From Phyllobacterium trifolii (GTDB lineage: Bacteria > Pseudomonadota > Alphaproteobacteria > Rhizobiales > Rhizobiaceae), in the NCBI RefSeq assembly GCF_014192095.1, contig NZ_JACHXN010000014.1, positions 85,231-149,230 on the forward strand: a DNA stretch of 64,000 bases, in the 5' to 3' direction. This document shows, piece after piece, positions 61,941-64,000 of the stretch (the stretch's first letter is position 1; each line of letters begins with the position of its first letter). The notes under the pieces are model-generated. The model worked only from the letters and a program-made list of their open reading frames with translations. It ran no database searches and was not told the DNA's origin. Position numbers and translations under genes: made by a program.

Positions 61941-63476
61941 TTGTCTAATCTGGTCGACATGGTCTACGACATTTTTGTCATCGGCGGCGGCATCAATGGA
62001 TGCGGCATTGCGCGCGATGCTGTCGGCCGTGGCTTTTCGGTATTTCTCGCGGAGATGAGCGACCTTGCCAGCGGTACGTCCTCTGGTTCGACCAAGCTCA
62101 TCCATGGCGGTTTACGCTATCTCGAATATTACGAATTCCGGTTGGTGCGCGAATCGCTGATGGAGCGCGAAGTGCTCTGGGCCAGCGCGCCGCACATCAT
62201 CTGGCCGCTGCGTTTTGTTCTTCCGCATCATGCTGGCTTACGTCCAGCCTGGCTCTTGCGGCTCGGACTTTTCCTTTACGATCACATTGGCGGGCGCAAG
62301 AAGCTTCCGGCCACACGCACCCTGGACATGACGCGCGATCCGGCAGCCAAGCCGCTGAAGTCGCTCTATACCAAGGCCTTCGAATATTCCGACTGCTGGG
62401 TCAACGATGCGCGGCTGGTTGCACTCAATGCCCGTGACGCGGCTGATCGCGGCGCGGTCATTCGCACACGTACGAAAGTTGTCAGTGCCCGCCGCGATGC
62501 GGATCACTGGACGCTGACCCTGCAGGACGGGTTGACCGGCGCGACGGAAGAAGTCCGCTCACGTCTTCTGGTCAATGCCGCCGGTCCATGGGTCGATGAA
62601 GTATTGACTGGTGTCGTCGGCAGCAATAATGCGCACAACGTTCGTCTCGTGCAGGGCAGCCACATCGTCGTGAAGAAGAAGTTCGACGATCCGCGCGCGT
62701 ATTTCTTCCAGAACACCGATGGGCGCATCATTTTCGCCATTCCCTACGAACAGGATTTCACCCTCATCGGCACTACCGACCAAGACTATCACGGCAATCC
62801 AGCCGAGGTGAAAATCAGCGATGCCGAGATCGACTATCTCTGCGCTGCCGCCAGCGAATATTTTGTCGAGCCGGTGAAGCGCGACCAGGTCGTCTGGACT
62901 TATTCGGGCGTGCGTCCGCTCTACGATGACGGTGCCTCGAAGGCACAGGAGGCCACGCGCGATTATGTGTTGAAGACCGACGCGCCGGAAGGCCAGGCGC
63001 CGTTGCTCAATATATTCGGCGGCAAGATCACCACATTCAGGCGCTTGTCCGAGCATATGCTGGAAAAGATCGAAGACCAGCTTGGCAAGCGCGGCAGGCC
63101 TTGGACGGCGGCCGGAACACTACCGGGCGGCGACTTTGCAGCCACCGCTTTTGATGCGGAGCTGCAGAAGCTCAAAGCCGATTATCCATTTCTCGACCCA
63201 CGCCATGCGCATCGCCTGTTCCGGCTCTACGGTACGAAGGCACGTACACTGCTTGGCAAAGCCGCTTCTGTCGCCGATCTTGGCAGGCATTTCGGCTCTG
63301 ACCTTTATGAAGCCGAGGTGCGCTATCAGATCGAGCATGAATGGGCGGTGACGGCTCAGGATGTTCTCTGGCGTCGGACAAAGAAGGGTTTGCATTTGAG
63401 CGCCGATGAGGCTGCTGCGCTCGACCGTTTTATGGAAAATGCTGTCGATAGACGGCGCCAGATCGCGGCGGAATAG
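61941..63476 (+). CDS. glpD: Glycerol-3-phosphate dehydrogenase (aerobic)
   Basis: 511 residues from a TTG preceded by GCAGGGA; an ATG at 61959 is possible and loses six residues. The FAD motif IFVIGGGINGCGIARDAVGRG, TSSGSTKLIHGGLRYLEYYEFRLVRESLMER, VNAAGPWVD and FGGKITTFRRLSEHMLEKI are family-typical. It oxidises glycerol-3-phosphate to dihydroxyacetone phosphate and passes electrons to quinone at the inner membrane. Downstream of glpR with a repeat-type operator between them, and 52 bases upstream of glpS. Confidence 0.95.
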   Translation: MSNLVDMVYDIFVIGGGINGCGIARDAVGRGFSVFLAEMSDLASGTSSGSTKLIHGGLRYLEYYEFRLVRESLMEREVLWASAPHIIWPLRFVLPHHAGLRPAWLLRLGLFLYDHIGGRKKLPATRTLDMTRDPAAKPLKSLYTKAFEYSDCWVNDARLVALNARDAADRGAVIRTRTKVVSARRDADHWTLTLQDGLTGATEEVRSRLLVNAAGPWVDEVLTGVVGSNNAHNVRLVQGSHIVVKKKFDDPRAYFFQNTDGRIIFAIPYEQDFTLIGTTDQDYHGNPAEVKISDAEIDYLCAAASEYFVEPVKRDQVVWTYSGVRPLYDDGASKAQEATRDYVLKTDAPEGQAPLLNIFGGKITTFRRLSEHMLEKIEDQLGKRGRPWTAAGTLPGGDFAATAFDAELQKLKADYPFLDPRHAHRLFRLYGTKARTLLGKAASVADLGRHFGSDLYEAEVRYQIEHEWAVTAQDVLWRRTKKGLHLSADEAAALDRFMENAVDRRRQIAAE

Positions 63477-63528
63477 AATTGAATGATACGGTGTGGATAG
63501 GTCTGCACCGTCTCTGGGAGGAGTAAGA

Positions 63529-64000
63529 ATGTTGGAACTGCGGAATGTATCCAAGGTAGTGGGCGGAAAACCCCATCTCAGCGATATTTCGCTGACTTTG
63601 GAACATGCGACGCTGAATGTCCTGCTCGGACCGACCCTGTCCGGCAAGACCAGCCTCATGCGCATCATGGCAGGACTGGACGTGCCGACCTCCGGCTCTG
63701 TCTGGTTCGACGGCAAGGACGTGACCGGCGTGCCGGTACAAAAGCGCTCGGTCGCGATGGTCTATCAGCAGTTCATCAATTACCCGGCCTTCACGGTCTA
63801 CGAGAACATCGCCTCGCCGATGCGCGTGGCTGGAGCCGACAAAGCGACAATCGACCGCGAAGTGCGCAAGGCTGCCGAAATGCTGAAGCTCACGCCCTTC
63901 CTCGATCGCACGCCGCTCAATCTTTCCGGCGGTCAGCAGCAGCGCACTGCGCTGGCGCGCGCTATCGTGAAGAACGCCAAGCTGGTTCTGCTCGACGAGC
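63529..64000 (+). CDS. glpS: Glycerol ABC importer ATPase GlpS (partial, cut by window end)
   Basis: The first 157 residues are visible, from the ATG with GGGAGGAG upstream. Walker A is GPTLSGKTS (GxxxxGKT pattern kept, unusual middle). The Q-loop YQQFINYP, signature LSGGQQQR and the start of Walker B LVLLDE follow. The GPTLSGKTS and SVAMVYQQFINYPAFTVYENIASPMR segments match GlpS of the rhizobial glpSTPQV glycerol importer. In that system glpT, glpP, glpQ and glpV follow. The rest lies outside the window. Confidence 0.85.
   Translation, partial: MLELRNVSKVVGGKPHLSDISLTLEHATLNVLLGPTLSGKTSLMRIMAGLDVPTSGSVWFDGKDVTGVPVQKRSVAMVYQQFINYPAFTVYENIASPMRVAGADKATIDREVRKAAEMLKLTPFLDRTPLNLSGGQQQRTALARAIVKNAKLVLLDE

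Noticed and set aside
1..64000. CRISPR array or rRNA operon
   Set aside because: No regularly spaced direct repeats with unique spacers and no rRNA-like conserved stretches were found; the 11-base repeats before glpD are too short and too close.

Overview
The window is a high-GC, densely coded chromosome or megaplasmid segment of an alphaproteobacterium. The gene families (KdpDE, RutR-controlled pyrimidine catabolism next to an ABC importer, GlpR-GlpD-GlpS, TamA/TamB, a DenD-type sugar-acid operon) and the short rhizobial-type palindromic repeats fit the order Hyphomicrobiales (Rhizobiales), near Phyllobacteriaceae, Brucellaceae or Rhizobiaceae. No rRNA, CRISPR array or complete prophage was seen. 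One tRNA gene (Gln, anticodon CTG) lies at 22544-22617.

Region 1-12270 is accessory in character. It holds a cut-off AraC regulator, a small lipoprotein, a DUF2277 gene, an atypical LuxR-type regulator and an IS3 OrfA remnant. Next comes a type I secretion cassette on the minus strand: an HlyD adaptor, an ABC exporter with a degenerate signature motif, and two glycine-rich exoprotein genes that share an upstream sequence block. Divergent from it is a plus-strand run: a gluzincin-like HELGH protein sharing a YNKGD motif with one exoprotein, a secreted NTF2-like protein and a secreted diheme-cytochrome-like protein. This is the best candidate here for an undescribed system. A 1064-residue SAM-cyclase-AAA-TPR protein (12259-15453) faces it.

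Region 15582-22347 is for surface polysaccharide. It has rfbD-B-C-A for dTDP-L-rhamnose, two divergent GT2 glycosyltransferases and a phosphohexomutase. Region 22716-31024 is a mixed set: a NIPSNAP/TetR divergent pair with a double operator, a DMT exporter, an ArsR/SRPBCC pair, a YHS-like/OsmC pair, an SDR, and kdpDE without kdpFABC.

Region 31129-40390 is a pyrimidine (uracil/thymine-type) degradation and uptake unit. A RutR-like TetR regulator sits divergent to an omega-aminotransferase, a beta-ureidopropionase-type hydrolase, a dihydropyrimidinase and an ABC importer. A near-perfect RutR box lies between them. The first reductive enzyme, dihydropyrimidine dehydrogenase, is not in the window. 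After a palindromic repeat come ilvD and a stand-alone Lrp/AsnC ligand-binding domain.

At 43191-43466 a 276-bp inverted-repeat element abuts tamA so closely that the predicted tamA start codon lies in the element's terminal repeat. tamA and tamB follow as an overlapping pair. From 59777 down to 50068 nine minus-strand genes form a sugar or sugar-acid operon: DenD-like dehydrogenase, SDR, ABC importer, AraC/Edd-type dehydratase, SDR and FAH-type hydrolase. A divergent LacI regulator sits beside it. The window ends with glpR, glpD and the start of glpS for glycerol use, with clear repeat-based operator candidates before glpR and glpD.
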